A stretch of DNA of 64,000 nucleotides, from contig NZ_KI273060.1 in the NCBI RefSeq assembly GCF_000469545.1, forward strand, positions 1 to 64,000, in the 5' to 3' direction. Positions 36,736-45,082 of this stretch are shown piece by piece. Made by a program: the position numbers and the translations under genes. This stretch comes from Mitsuokella sp. oral taxon 131 str. W9106 (lineage in GTDB: Bacteria; Bacillota; Negativicutes; Selenomonadales; Selenomonadaceae). Numbering within the stretch: the first letter of the stretch is position 1; each line of letters starts with the position of its first letter. The notes under the pieces were generated by a model. The model was given only the letters and a program-made list of their open reading frames with translations, did no database searches and had not been told where the DNA came from.

Positions 36736-39126
36736 ATGTTTCACATTTTTGACGGCGCGTGCGGCACGATGCTGCAGGCAAACGGTCTGACGCCGGGCGG
36801 CTGCCCCGAACTCATGAATGTCGAGCGCCCCGAAGTCATGCGGATGATCCACGAGAAGTATATCGCGGCAGGCGCAAGCATCATCGAGACGAACACCTTC
36901 GGCGCGAGCCGCCTAAAACTCGACCACTACGGGCTTGAGGACCGCGTCACAGAGATCAACACCGCTGCCGTGGAAATCGCCAAAGCGGCGATCGCCGCAT
37001 CGGGCAGGACCGTCAAAATCGCAGGCTCGATGGGGCCGACAGGGCGCTTCGTCACGCCGCTCGGCGATCTGGACTTCGAGAACGCCTACGAAACGTTTCA
37101 CGAGCAGGCGAAAGCGCTTGCAGATGCAGGCGTCGACTACCTCATCATCGAAACGTGCATCGATATCCAGGAAATGCGCGCCGCACTGCTCGCTGCAAAG
37201 GCGGCCGCCCCCGGCGTCCCCGTCATCTGCCAGCTCACCTACAGCGACGACGGGCGCACTGTCACGGGCACCGATCCGCAGAGCGCCGCGATCATCCTGT
37301 CGGCGATGGGCGCCTCCATCATCGGCGTCAACTGTTCGCTCGGACCGGAGCAGCTCGTGCCGATTGTCAAGACACTTGCGGAAAATACCGACCTCCCCAT
37401 CAGCGTGCAGCCGAATGCAGGCATGCCGACGCTCGTGGACGGCGTGACCCGCTTCCCCATGGGGGCAGAAGAATTCGGCTCGTGGGCGCCGAAGCTCGTA
37501 GCGGCGGGCGCGACGTACCTCGGCGGCTGCTGCGGCACGACTCCCGACCACATCCGCGCGCTTGCCGCCGCGCTCCATGGCGTAAAAGAACCCGTCCGCG
37601 CACCGCGCGAAAAGCGCCTCTGGCTCGCGAGCCGCAGCCGCTCCGTCTGCATCGACAAAGACCTCCCGACCGTGCTCATCGGCGAGCGCATCAACCCGAC
37701 GGGGCGCAAGACGCTCGCCGCTGAGATCAAGGAAGGATCGCTTCTCTCCGTCAAGAAAGAAGCCGTCAATCAGGTCAAGGCAGGGGCGAGCCTATTGGAT
37801 GTCAACATGGGCGTCGCGGGCATCGCCCAAGCACCGGCGATGAAGCAGGCGGTCACGGAGATCGCCCAGCTCACCGACGCGCCGCTCTCTATCGATACGA
37901 GCGATCCCGCCGCGCTTGAGGCAGGGCTTCGCGCCTACCCCGGCCGTGCGCTCATCAACTCCGTCACGGGCGAGGACGACCGCATAAGGGACTTCCTGCC
38001 GCTCGCCAAGAAGTACGGTGCGGCGATCCTCTGCCTGCCCGTCACCGAAGAGGACGGCGTGCCGAAGACGGCAAAAGGCCGTCTCGCTGCCATGCACTAC
38101 ATCATCGGCAAGGCGAAGGAAGCGGGGCTCACAGACGGCGACTTCCTGCTCGACGCGCTCGTCATGACCGTGTCTGCCGACAAGAACGCCTGCCGCGAGG
38201 TGCTGAATACCCTTCAGGGATACCGCGCGGACTTCGGCTATCCATCTACCATGGGACTCTCGAACATCTCGTTCGGCCTGCCGAACCGCCCGCTCATCAA
38301 CAGCACATTCTTCTCCATGTGCCTCGCGGCGGGACTCGATGCGCCCATCATGAATCCCTACGACGACAAGATGCAGCGTGCGCTCAAGGCAAGCGCCGCG
38401 CTCCTCGGGCACGATCCGAACGGCATCGCCTTCAGCCAGGACGAAGCGAACCTCGCCGTGCCGAAAAAGGCGGCCGTCATGAAGACGACCGACCTCCCCA
38501 TTTTGGACGCCATCAAGCAGGCCGTCATCGAAGGGGAAAAGGATGCTATCGTTCCATTCGTCGAGCAGGCGCTCAAGGAAGGCAAGACGGGAAACGAAAT
38601 CACAGAATACGGCCTCACCGCCGCCATGACAGAGATCGGCGAGGACTTCGGCTCGGGACGCATGTTCCTGCCGCAGGTGCTGCTCTCCGCCGAAACGATG
38701 CGCGCCGCCTTCGATAAGCTCAAGGAACGCATCCCCGCGAGCGCGACAGCCGACAAAGGCACGGTCGTCATCGCGACCGTCAAGGGCGACGTCCACGACC
38801 TCGGCAAGAACATCACGGGCGCACTCCTCGCGAACTCCGGCTTCAAGCTCATCGACCTCGGCAAGGATGTCGACTCCGATACCGTCGTCGCCGCCGCCAT
38901 CGAGCACAAGGCGGACATCGTCGGGCTCGCCGCCCTCATGACGACGACCATGCCGCAGATCGACCGAACCATCGAAAAGCTGAAGGCAGCAAACTGCGCC
39001 GCCAAGGTCATGGTCGGCGGCGCCGCCGTCACACGGGACTACGCTGCAAGCTGCGGCGCCGACTGCTATGCCGCCGACGGCGTCAAGGCCGTCAAACTCG
39101 CGAAAGAAATCGTCGGCGCAAGATAA
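36736..39126 (+). CDS. metH: B12-dependent methionine synthase lacking the reactivation domain
   Basis: Cobalamin-dependent homocysteine methyltransferase of 796 residues. The homocysteine domain (about 1-290) has zinc cysteines in GVNCSLGPEQ and GGCCGTTPDH. The methyltetrahydrofolate (pterin) domain follows (about 310-580, with LIGERINPTGRK). The B12 cap and Rossmann domain (about 590-796) have the cobalt-ligand histidine in DVHDLGKN near residue 685. The chain stops there; the AdoMet reactivation domain is encoded separately at 33754-34428. GAAAGGA lies eight bases before the ATG at 36736. No B12 riboswitch is visible in the short leader. Confidence 0.94.
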   Translation: MFHIFDGACGTMLQANGLTPGGCPELMNVERPEVMRMIHEKYIAAGASIIETNTFGASRLKLDHYGLEDRVTEINTAAVEIAKAAIAASGRTVKIAGSMGPTGRFVTPLGDLDFENAYETFHEQAKALADAGVDYLIIETCIDIQEMRAALLAAKAAAPGVPVICQLTYSDDGRTVTGTDPQSAAIILSAMGASIIGVNCSLGPEQLVPIVKTLAENTDLPISVQPNAGMPTLVDGVTRFPMGAEEFGSWAPKLVAAGATYLGGCCGTTPDHIRALAAALHGVKEPVRAPREKRLWLASRSRSVCIDKDLPTVLIGERINPTGRKTLAAEIKEGSLLSVKKEAVNQVKAGASLLDVNMGVAGIAQAPAMKQAVTEIAQLTDAPLSIDTSDPAALEAGLRAYPGRALINSVTGEDDRIRDFLPLAKKYGAAILCLPVTEEDGVPKTAKGRLAAMHYIIGKAKEAGLTDGDFLLDALVMTVSADKNACREVLNTLQGYRADFGYPSTMGLSNISFGLPNRPLINSTFFSMCLAAGLDAPIMNPYDDKMQRALKASAALLGHDPNGIAFSQDEANLAVPKKAAVMKTTDLPILDAIKQAVIEGEKDAIVPFVEQALKEGKTGNEITEYGLTAAMTEIGEDFGSGRMFLPQVLLSAETMRAAFDKLKERIPASATADKGTVVIATVKGDVHDLGKNITGALLANSGFKLIDLGKDVDSDTVVAAAIEHKADIVGLAALMTTTMPQIDRTIEKLKAANCAAKVMVGGAAVTRDYAASCGADCYAADGVKAVKLAKEIVGAR

Positions 39127-39220
39127 AACCGCATGCACACCTGCAAGAACGGGCTTTTAGCCTAAACGTTGCGAAAGAATGATCGCTTCCAAGCAAACCC
39201 GTGACATTTGGCAGCCCCAG

Positions 39221-39253
39221 AAGAGGCACGCCTTTGCCAAAGGCGTGCCTCTT
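39221..39253 (+). terminator. rho-independent terminator of metH
   Basis: A perfect 15-bp stem (39221-39235 with 39239-39253) around a three-base loop, followed by TT. It is flanked by As on its left, so it could also act on the minus strand. Confidence 0.8.
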
Positions 39254-39305
39254 TTGGGTCTGCGCTGGATGCCTGCATGCTTGCATTTACAGCCTTTTGC
39301 CTATA

Positions 39306-39321
39306 TGTTTCCCGTGAAACA
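39306..39321. promoter_or_regulatory. parS: parS site 4 (one mismatch)
   Basis: TGTTTCCCGTGAAACA differs from the canonical site at one inner position. It lies in the 295-base gap between metH and pfkA, which otherwise holds only the metH terminator and unassigned sequence. Confidence 0.7.
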
Positions 39322-39421
39322 CGTAAGCCCGCTCACCATCTTTCGTCGGATTGCCGCAGATCACCGGGCAAAAACCGAAAAGAAAGGAACGGGCTTGCCT
39401 ATTTCGCGCTAAGCTTCTGTA

Positions 39422-40384
39422 TCAGAACAAGACCTTGGAAAGGTGCAGATAGTCGGGGTCGAGCTTCTTCTTATTGTTGACCGAGTCATGGAGGTCGATG
39501 GACACGACATGCCCCTTGCTGAAGCCGAAGACGATATTCGACAGCCCCGAAATGAGGGCGAGCGCCGCCTGCTCGCCGAGCTGGCTCGCGCGTACGCGAT
39601 CGATGACCGTAGGCGATCCCCCACGCTGGATATGGCCGAGCACGGAAATGCGCGTCTCAAGCTGCGTGCGCTCCGCGATGAAGTCGCCGACTTCCTTCGC
39701 GCTGCCCGCTCCCTCTGCGACGACGACGAGGATGTAGCGCTTGCCCTTCTCATACGCCTTCTTCATATCCTCGCAAATCGCTTCGAGATCGTACGGCGCC
39801 TCCGGCACGAGAATGTACTCCGCGCCGCCCGAAATGCCGGAAATGAGCGCCAGCCAGCCGCTGTTCCTGCCCATGACCTCAAGGACGATGACACGGCGAT
39901 GTGCCGATGCCGTATCGCGCAGCTTGTTGATCGCATCGATGATCGTATTCGCCGCCGTGTCACAGCCGATCGTGTAGTCCGAGCCCCAGACGTCGTTGTC
40001 GATCGTGCCGGGAAGCCCGACGATGGGAATGCCCGTCTCCTTCGAGAGGAGCGACGCACCGCGCAGGGAGCCGTCACCGCCGATGACACAGAGTCCCTCG
40101 ATATCGCGGTCAATGAGGTGCTTGTAGCCGAGCTGACGCCCCTCGGGTGTCTTCCAACGCGCACAGCGAGCCGTACCGAGGAACGTACCGCCACGCTGAA
40201 TAATATCGCCGACATCCTTCGACTCCATCTTGACCATATTCTCTTCCAGCAGGCCGTGATAGCCGTCGTGGATGCCCCAGACCGTCACGCCCTCATATAA
40301 AGCAGTACGCACGACGGCACGCGCTGCCGCGTTCATTCCGGGGCTGTCGCCGCCGCTCGTCATGACTGCAATGCTTTTCAACAT
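39422..40384 (-). CDS. pfkA: ATP-dependent 6-phosphofructokinase
   Basis: Glycolytic enzyme that phosphorylates fructose 6-phosphate, 320 residues, the usual length of bacterial PfkA. ATP-site TSGGDSPGMN at the N-terminus, VIGGDGSL, and the catalytic PGTIDNDVWGSD are intact. The glycine after GGDG in GGDGSL points to ATP rather than pyrophosphate as donor. AAGGGGG lies before the ATG at 40384. It is divergent from the riboswitch-controlled AICAR formyltransferase gene. Confidence 0.96.
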   Translation of the reverse strand: MLKSIAVMTSGGDSPGMNAAARAVVRTALYEGVTVWGIHDGYHGLLEENMVKMESKDVGDIIQRGGTFLGTARCARWKTPEGRQLGYKHLIDRDIEGLCVIGGDGSLRGASLLSKETGIPIVGLPGTIDNDVWGSDYTIGCDTAANTIIDAINKLRDTASAHRRVIVLEVMGRNSGWLALISGISGGAEYILVPEAPYDLEAICEDMKKAYEKGKRYILVVVAEGAGSAKEVGDFIAERTQLETRISVLGHIQRGGSPTVIDRVRASQLGEQAALALISGLSNIVFGFSKGHVVSIDLHDSVNNKKKLDPDYLHLSKVLF

Positions 40385-40459
40385 GGATATATCCCCCTTG
40401 CCTTGACTCGGATCTTTACCTGCAGCTTCCTGTTGTTCCACAAAGGAATCGTCTCCCTA

Positions 40460-40468
40460 ATCATACCA
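40460..40468 (-). promoter_or_regulatory. extended -10 promoter for pfkA
   Basis: TGGTATGAT on the minus strand, about 75 bases before the ATG. Confidence 0.4.
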
Positions 40469-40497
40469 TAAAACAGGGAAAGAAAACAGGTTTTTAT

Positions 40498-40526
40498 TTG
40501 ACAAGATGGAACGGAAATGATAGATT
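40498..40526 (+). promoter_or_regulatory. promoter for the AICAR formyltransferase gene
   Basis: TTGACA (40498-40503), a 17-base spacer and TAGATT (40521-40526) with an extended TG, placing the transcript start just before the riboswitch. Confidence 0.65.
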
Positions 40527-40535
40527 GAGACCGTA

Positions 40536-40602
40536 AGCTGTGCGACTGACGGAAGTGGAGCACCACGGGGAGCACAGGGAAGAGAGCCGACCGTCTGGGC
40601 AT
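40536..40602 (+). ncRNA. ZTP (pfl) riboswitch aptamer
   Basis: The leader has the pfl/ZTP layout. P1 pairs CTGTGC (40538-40543) with GCACAG (40572-40577). Inside it are GACTGACGG and a small hairpin GTGG/CCAC with a GGGG run. After a linker comes the conserved 3' hairpin GCCGACCGTCTGGGC (40586-40600). This class senses ZMP/ZTP, which builds up when 10-formyltetrahydrofolate is short. It sits before the gene for the enzyme that consumes ZMP, exactly the expected context. Confidence 0.88.
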
Positions 40603-40625
40603 CGTCTGGATTTTGTCGGCTTTTT
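40585..40625 (+). terminator. intrinsic terminator of the ZTP riboswitch
   Basis: AGCCGAC (40585-40591) pairs with GTCGGCT (40615-40621) followed by TTTTT. The left arm is shared with the conserved 3' hairpin of the aptamer, so ligand binding should block the terminator and switch the gene on. Confidence 0.82.
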
Positions 40626-40659
40626 GTCGTCGTTTTCTGCGCAAGAAAAGGAGCACATC

Positions 40660-41832
40660 ATGAAGGAACTCGAACTCAAGTACGGCTGCAATCCCAACCA
40701 AAAACCCGCACGCGTATTGATGGAGCATGGCGGCCTCCCCTTTACGGTGCGGAACGGCAAGCCCGGCTACATCAACCTCTTAGATGCGCTCAACGGCTGG
40801 CAGCTCGTGCGCGAGCTCAAGGCAGCAACAGGGCTTCCTGCGGCAGCATCGTTCAAGCACGTCAGTCCGGCAGGCGCAGCCGTCGCCGTGCCGCTCGATG
40901 AGACGCTCAAGAAAGTCTACTTCGTCGAGAGTATCGAGCTGTCGCCCGTCGCGACGGCATACACGCGCGCGCGCGGCGCTGACCGCATGAGCTCCTACGG
41001 CGACTTCGTCTCGCTCTCCGATGCGTGCGACGCCCAAACGGCATCGTTCCTCGCACGCGAGGTCTCCGACGGCATCATCGCGCCCTCCTACTCCGCCGAA
41101 GCGCTCGACATTCTCAAGAAGAAGCGCAAGGGAACGTACCTCGTGCTCCAGATGGACGAGGCATACGCGCCGGGCACGCTGGAGCGCAGGCAGGTCTTCG
41201 GCGTCACATTCGAGCAGCAGCGCAACACGATCGCCATCACGAGAGATTGTCTCGCTGACCGCCCGACGAAGAACAAGGATATTCCCGAAGCCGCAAAGCG
41301 CGACCTCCTCATCGCACTCATCACGCTGAAGTACACGCAAAGCAACTCCGTATGTTACGCGAAGGACGGGCAGGCGATCGGCATCGGCGCAGGGCAGCAG
41401 AGCCGCGTCCACTGCACGCGCCTTGCGGGGCAGAAGGCGGACAACTGGCATTTGCGCCACGCGCCGCAGGTGCTCGCGCTCCCATTCAGAGATGACGTGC
41501 GCCGTCCCGACCGCGACAACGCCATCGACGTCTACATCGGCGAAGAGTGGGAAGACCTGCTCGAAACGGACGACTGGAAGCGCGTCTTCACCGAAAAGCC
41601 ACCTGTCTTTACGCGCGCGGAAAAGAAGGCTTGGATCGCAAAAGCGCACGGCGTCGCGCTCGGATCGGATGCCTTCTTCCCTTTCGGCGACAACATCGAG
41701 CGTGCCCATAAGAGCGGCGTCAGCTTCATCGCGCAGTCTGGCGGCTCGATCCGCGATGATAACGTCATCGCGGCCTGCGACAAGTACGGAATCGCCATGG
41801 CAATGACGCATATCCGCCTCTTCCATCATTGA
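40660..41832 (+). CDS. Monofunctional AICAR formyltransferase (PurH C-terminal type)
   Basis: Purine synthesis enzyme that formylates AICAR (ZMP) with 10-formyltetrahydrofolate, 390 residues. It matches only the transformylase half of PurH; the N-terminal IMP cyclohydrolase domain is absent. LKYGCNPNQKPA opens the chain, SFKHVSPAGAAV carries the catalytic Lys-His pair, and GIGAGQQSRV and SDAFFPFGDNI follow, all typical. GAAAAGGAG precedes the ATG. It is controlled by a ZTP riboswitch. IMP cyclohydrolase must be encoded elsewhere. Confidence 0.94.
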   Translation: MKELELKYGCNPNQKPARVLMEHGGLPFTVRNGKPGYINLLDALNGWQLVRELKAATGLPAAASFKHVSPAGAAVAVPLDETLKKVYFVESIELSPVATAYTRARGADRMSSYGDFVSLSDACDAQTASFLAREVSDGIIAPSYSAEALDILKKKRKGTYLVLQMDEAYAPGTLERRQVFGVTFEQQRNTIAITRDCLADRPTKNKDIPEAAKRDLLIALITLKYTQSNSVCYAKDGQAIGIGAGQQSRVHCTRLAGQKADNWHLRHAPQVLALPFRDDVRRPDRDNAIDVYIGEEWEDLLETDDWKRVFTEKPPVFTRAEKKAWIAKAHGVALGSDAFFPFGDNIERAHKSGVSFIAQSGGSIRDDNVIAACDKYGIAMAMTHIRLFHH

Positions 41833-41841
41833 CATGCATTT

Positions 41842-41857
41842 TGTTCCACGTGAAACA
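41842..41857. promoter_or_regulatory. parS: parS site 5 (one mismatch)
   Basis: TGTTCCACGTGAAACA, within the accepted degeneracy of parS, lies just after the AICAR formyltransferase stop and abuts a terminator. Confidence 0.85.
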
Positions 41858-41859
41858 AG

Positions 41860-41888
41860 AAGCCCGCTGCAAATAGCAGCGGGCTTTT
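41860..41888. terminator. bidirectional terminator between AICAR formyltransferase and Sua5 genes
   Basis: Perfect 11-bp stem, AAGCCCGCTGC with GCAGCGGGCTT, loop AAATA, with TTTT on the plus side and TTCTTGTTT on the minus side. Two bases from parS site 5. Confidence 0.82.
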
Positions 41889-41924
41889 CCGATTCACTCG
41901 CAAGAACCCAGCTTGCGCGATAAT

Positions 41925-42986
41925 CTAGGCAAGCTCCCGTACGCGCCCACCGCTCGCTTTTCTGAGACGGTTCATGATGGCGAGCCCGAGCCCGCCCTCC
42001 GCGACGCCCTCGGCGAGCAGCACGTCCGCATCGGTCGCATCAAAGGCGATAAGCCCCTCGTAGATATGCGAGGCTATCGCGGAGAGATCGCCCTGCGCCC
42101 CGTAATCCCGCACGCGGCTCTCAGGCAAGAGCCCAGCGACACCGCTGCACGTCTCATGGCTGGCGAGCACCCCCGGCTTCCTGCCCTCTTTCAGCAGGCG
42201 GCGCACTTCGCGTCGAAACGCTGCCGCCATTTTGGCCGGTGCGCCGCAGTAGAGCGTCATGTCCGCCTTTGGCGCGTAGTGGCGGTACTTCATGCCCGGC
42301 GCACGCGGCACGGTCTTTGCCCCAACGAGCGCAGGGTCTAGATTGCAGCCGCCGAGGACTTCCGTCAGCATTTCGCGCGTGATCGCGCCGGGACGCAGGA
42401 TCGTCGCGACGGCGCCCGTGCAGTCGACGATTGTCGATTCGATGCCAACGCGGCACGTGCCGCCGTCGAGGATGAGCGGGATGCGCCCCTCCATGTCGCG
42501 CAGGACGGAGGATGCCGTCGTGGGGCTCGGCCTGCCCGAGCGATTCGCCGACGGCGCGGCAATCGGCACGCCTGCCGCGCGGATGAGCGCACGTGCGACA
42601 GGATGCTCGGGGGCACGGATGCCGACGGTGTCAAGACCACCCGTGATGCGATCCGGCACGAGGGGCTTCCGCGGAAGGATGAGCGTCAAAGGGCCCGGCA
42701 TGAACGCCGCCATGAGTTTCTCCGCCATCGGCGGAATCCCCGCCGCAGCCTCTTCCACCATCGCGCGCCCCGCGACGTGCAAAATGAGCGGGTTGTCGGA
42801 TGGCCGCCCCTTCGCCTCGTAGATGCGCGCACACGCCACTCTATCGAATCCGTTTGCGCCGAGCCCGTAGACCGTCTCCGTCGGAAAGGCGACGAGCCGG
42901 CCTGCGCGGATCAGTGCTCCCGCGCGGCGAACCGCCGCGCAGTTCTCCGAATCCGATGCCAGTACACGCAGGACCTCTGTTTCCAA
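41925..42986 (-). CDS. L-threonylcarbamoyladenylate synthase (Sua5/YwlC type)
   Basis: First enzyme of t6A tRNA modification, making threonylcarbamoyl-AMP from threonine, bicarbonate and ATP. The 353-residue product has both the YrdC-like catalytic domain (PTETVYGLG, EAKGRPSDNPLILH, APSANRSGRPSPT) and the C-terminal Sua5 domain. The APGMKYRHYAPKA linker is typical. I start at the TTG at 42986, which lies nine bases after AGGAGG; the longer in-frame reading has that ribosome binding site inside it. Confidence 0.93.
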   Translation of the reverse strand: METEVLRVLASDSENCAAVRRAGALIRAGRLVAFPTETVYGLGANGFDRVACARIYEAKGRPSDNPLILHVAGRAMVEEAAAGIPPMAEKLMAAFMPGPLTLILPRKPLVPDRITGGLDTVGIRAPEHPVARALIRAAGVPIAAPSANRSGRPSPTTASSVLRDMEGRIPLILDGGTCRVGIESTIVDCTGAVATILRPGAITREMLTEVLGGCNLDPALVGAKTVPRAPGMKYRHYAPKADMTLYCGAPAKMAAAFRREVRRLLKEGRKPGVLASHETCSGVAGLLPESRVRDYGAQGDLSAIASHIYEGLIAFDATDADVLLAEGVAEGGLGLAIMNRLRKASGGRVRELA

Positions 42987-43033
42987 TTCGACTTTCCTCC
43001 TCTTGTGCCGCGCGGGCATTCCGATCAAAATAA

Positions 43034-43059
43034 AACCGCCACCACTGGGGTAGGCGGTT
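43034..43059 (-). terminator. terminator of the DUF3290-DUF421 operon
   Basis: AACCGCC pairs with GGCGGTT, and the minus strand continues TTTTATTTTG. It lies between the DUF421 stop and the Sua5 start. Confidence 0.75.
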
Positions 43060-43092
43060 GTCCCGCGCAGCCAGACAAGCCGCTGGTTCCCA

Positions 43093-43734
43093 TCATTTCG
43101 GGTACGGATAGACCTCGAGCCGATCATGCACCCACTCCGCCATGAACAGCTCGCTCACGTCATAGCCGTAGTCGCGGACGGTTTCCCGCAGCCACTCCTC
43201 GCTCCGATCCATGATTTCGAGGATGCCCGTATCGATGCGGCCGTCGACGATGAGCGGGTAGCGCACAGTCTGCGTGCCGTAGGGAATGACGGTGAGCTGG
43301 CCGTTCTGCTCCAAGATGGCGCGGCGCACCTGCCGAATCTCGCTGACGTTGTTCATGCGAAGCTTGAGGTGCAGGTCGTTCGCGCCGATCCCGTGGCGCA
43401 GGCATTCCTCGATGAGAATGTCTCCCTTTTCAATCAGGACGACGGGCGAGCCGTCGATATTGCGCTTGATGAAGGCGTAATGCGTCGTGCCGAAGCGCAC
43501 GATGAGCACGAGAATCGTCCAAATCAAGAGGACGAGCGTGAACTTGATGAGGCCGATGGCATCATTGTAGACGACGCCGCCGATGATCGCGCCGAGCACG
43601 TAGTTCTGCACCTGGTCAAAGGCAGAGCTCGGTGCGAGATTGCCCTTGCCCATGATATTGATCTGCACGATGAGCGTCAGGATGCCGACGGCAAACTTCA
43701 CAGCGATCAGGGCGTACCCCGTAAGAACCAGCAT
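43093..43734 (-). CDS. DUF421 (YetF-like) membrane protein
   Basis: Membrane protein of 213 residues: three hydrophobic segments in the first 85 residues and a cytoplasmic C-terminal DUF421 domain (NIDGSPVVLIEKGDI, then LRMNNVSEIRQVRRAILEQ). The family is widespread in Firmicutes and its function is unsettled. Its ATG overlaps the stop of the DUF3290 gene, so the two are translationally coupled and probably form one complex. A terminator follows at 43034-43059. Confidence 0.9.
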   Translation of the reverse strand: MLVLTGYALIAVKFAVGILTLIVQINIMGKGNLAPSSAFDQVQNYVLGAIIGGVVYNDAIGLIKFTLVLLIWTILVLIVRFGTTHYAFIKRNIDGSPVVLIEKGDILIEECLRHGIGANDLHLKLRMNNVSEIRQVRRAILEQNGQLTVIPYGTQTVRYPLIVDGRIDTGILEIMDRSEEWLRETVRDYGYDVSELFMAEWVHDRLEVYPYPK

Positions 43735-44192
43735 CAGCGTGCCTCTTTCTTGTCCACGACCTTCACGTCATCCGGCAGGAACTTGACGGGCAGGAGCTGG
43801 TACGCAGCAAAGTCCTTGTCAAACTGCACCTCGTACATCGTGTCCCTGTACTTCATGAGCATCCCCGGCCGAAGCCGTCTGGCGTTCACGAGCACGGAAT
43901 CGGGGTCGAACCCTTCCTTTTCGCTGACCTTCTGCACGAAGCCGACCATGTGCGAGGAGGCATCGAGCGAATCGATGGCCTGCGTGTAGTCGTCGAGCTT
44001 GCTGCCGATCAGAAAGAGCACGCAGAGGAACAGGATGATGCCAAGCTCGCGATACTTCGTGTCAAACCGATGCCGGCTGAACTGCCATGCGAGGACGAGC
44101 ATGGCAAACAGGAGGACGGCCGTCGCCCCCCACTGCAGCAGCGAATTTCCATGCGCCTGCTCCTCTAGGGCAGCGAGCGTGTAAAACTCCAT
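43734..44192 (-). CDS. DUF3290 membrane protein
   Basis: Small membrane protein of 152 residues with two hydrophobic segments (about 20-38 and 50-65) followed by a soluble domain containing GMLMKYRDTMYEV. DUF3290 proteins occur as partners of DUF421 proteins. GGGAGG lies six bases before the ATG. A promoter is predicted at 44288-44317, with a hairpin and T-run inside the leader. Confidence 0.86.
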   Translation of the reverse strand: MEFYTLAALEEQAHGNSLLQWGATAVLLFAMLVLAWQFSRHRFDTKYRELGIILFLCVLFLIGSKLDDYTQAIDSLDASSHMVGFVQKVSEKEGFDPDSVLVNARRLRPGMLMKYRDTMYEVQFDKDFAAYQLLPVKFLPDDVKVVDKKEAR

Positions 44193-44230
44193 AAGAACCT
44201 CCCTTGTGGGTCACCCTTTTCAACGAAAAG

Positions 44231-44260
44231 AAAACCGTCCTCCTAACGGCAGACGGTTTT
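44231..44260 (-). terminator. terminator of the SIS gene, or attenuator before DUF3290
   Basis: AAAACCGTC pairs with GACGGTTTT, and TTTTCTTTTC follows on the minus strand. It lies downstream of the SIS gene but also downstream of the predicted DUF3290 promoter. Confidence 0.65.
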
Positions 44261-44287
44261 TCCCTTACAGAAAAATCCCTTGCGTGC

Positions 44288-44317
44288 ATTATACTACGAC
44301 GTACGAACGGTTGGCAA
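44288..44317 (-). promoter_or_regulatory. promoter for the DUF3290-DUF421 operon
   Basis: On the minus strand TTGCCA (44312-44317), an 18-base spacer and TATAAT (44288-44293), just past the SIS gene stop. Confidence 0.5.
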
Positions 44318-44326
44318 GCCATGCCC

Positions 44327-44983
44327 TCATGCCCCGAAAAACTCGTTTTCTGCCGCAATGCACAACATGTGGTAGACGGGCAGATGGTACTCCTGGATGC
44401 GGTACGTCTCATCCGAGGGGACGCGGATCGCGATATCGGCAAGATTCCGCTCGGCAATCCTGCCGCCCGTCCTGCCCGTGAGCGCGATGACCTTCATGCT
44501 GCGGACGTGCGCCATCTGAATCGCGTAGAGGACATTCTTCGAGTTGCCCGACGTCGAGATCGCGAGCAGCACGTCCCCTGGCTCTCCCATGCCGAGGATC
44601 TGCTGGGCGAATGACAGGTCCGGCGCCTGGTCGTTCGCAAACGCCGTATTCAGCGCGACCTGGTTCACGAGCGAGAGCGCGGGAAGCGTTCCCTGCAAAT
44701 TTTCGAGGAAGTAGTCCGCTTCCTCCGGGCAAACCGCACGGATCTTTTCCGCAATCCTTCCGTCGAGCCTGCGCGGGAGAAGGAATCCCTTCATGAGCTC
44801 GCCGACGATGTGCTCCGAGTCGGATGCACTGCCGCCGTTTCCGCAGACGATGAGCTTATGCCCGGCGCGGTAGCTTTCACATAACGCGATGACCGCTTCG
44901 CGCAAATCTTTCTCGCAGGCAGCGAGCGGCGCATAGTGCGCGATGAGCGCAGGAACAGCGGCGAGTGTGGATTCCTTTACCAT
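44327..44983 (-). CDS. SIS-domain protein, GmhA-like phosphosugar isomerase
   Basis: Sugar isomerase domain protein of about 218 residues, most like sedoheptulose 7-phosphate isomerase (GmhA) and DiaA. CGNGGSASDSEHIVGELMKG and LLAISTSGNSKNVLYAI are the family signatures, with the Ser/His set that binds phosphosugar. The start is uncertain: the ATG at 44983 has GAAAGAAG upstream, and two further in-frame ATGs lie within 75 bases upstream. GmhA would feed heptose for lipopolysaccharide, fitting a diderm cell, but no other heptose gene is nearby. Confidence 0.82.
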   Translation of the reverse strand: MVKESTLAAVPALIAHYAPLAACEKDLREAVIALCESYRAGHKLIVCGNGGSASDSEHIVGELMKGFLLPRRLDGRIAEKIRAVCPEEADYFLENLQGTLPALSLVNQVALNTAFANDQAPDLSFAQQILGMGEPGDVLLAISTSGNSKNVLYAIQMAHVRSMKVIALTGRTGGRIAERNLADIAIRVPSDETYRIQEYHLPVYHMLCIAAENEFFGA

Positions 44984-45082
44984 GGGCACGCTTCTTTCTA
45001 TGGGATTCATTGTCAAGGGATTCGTTTCCATGGCGCGCCTAGACGACGTGGATGCCGCACGTGCATTTGGCACGCGATGCAA

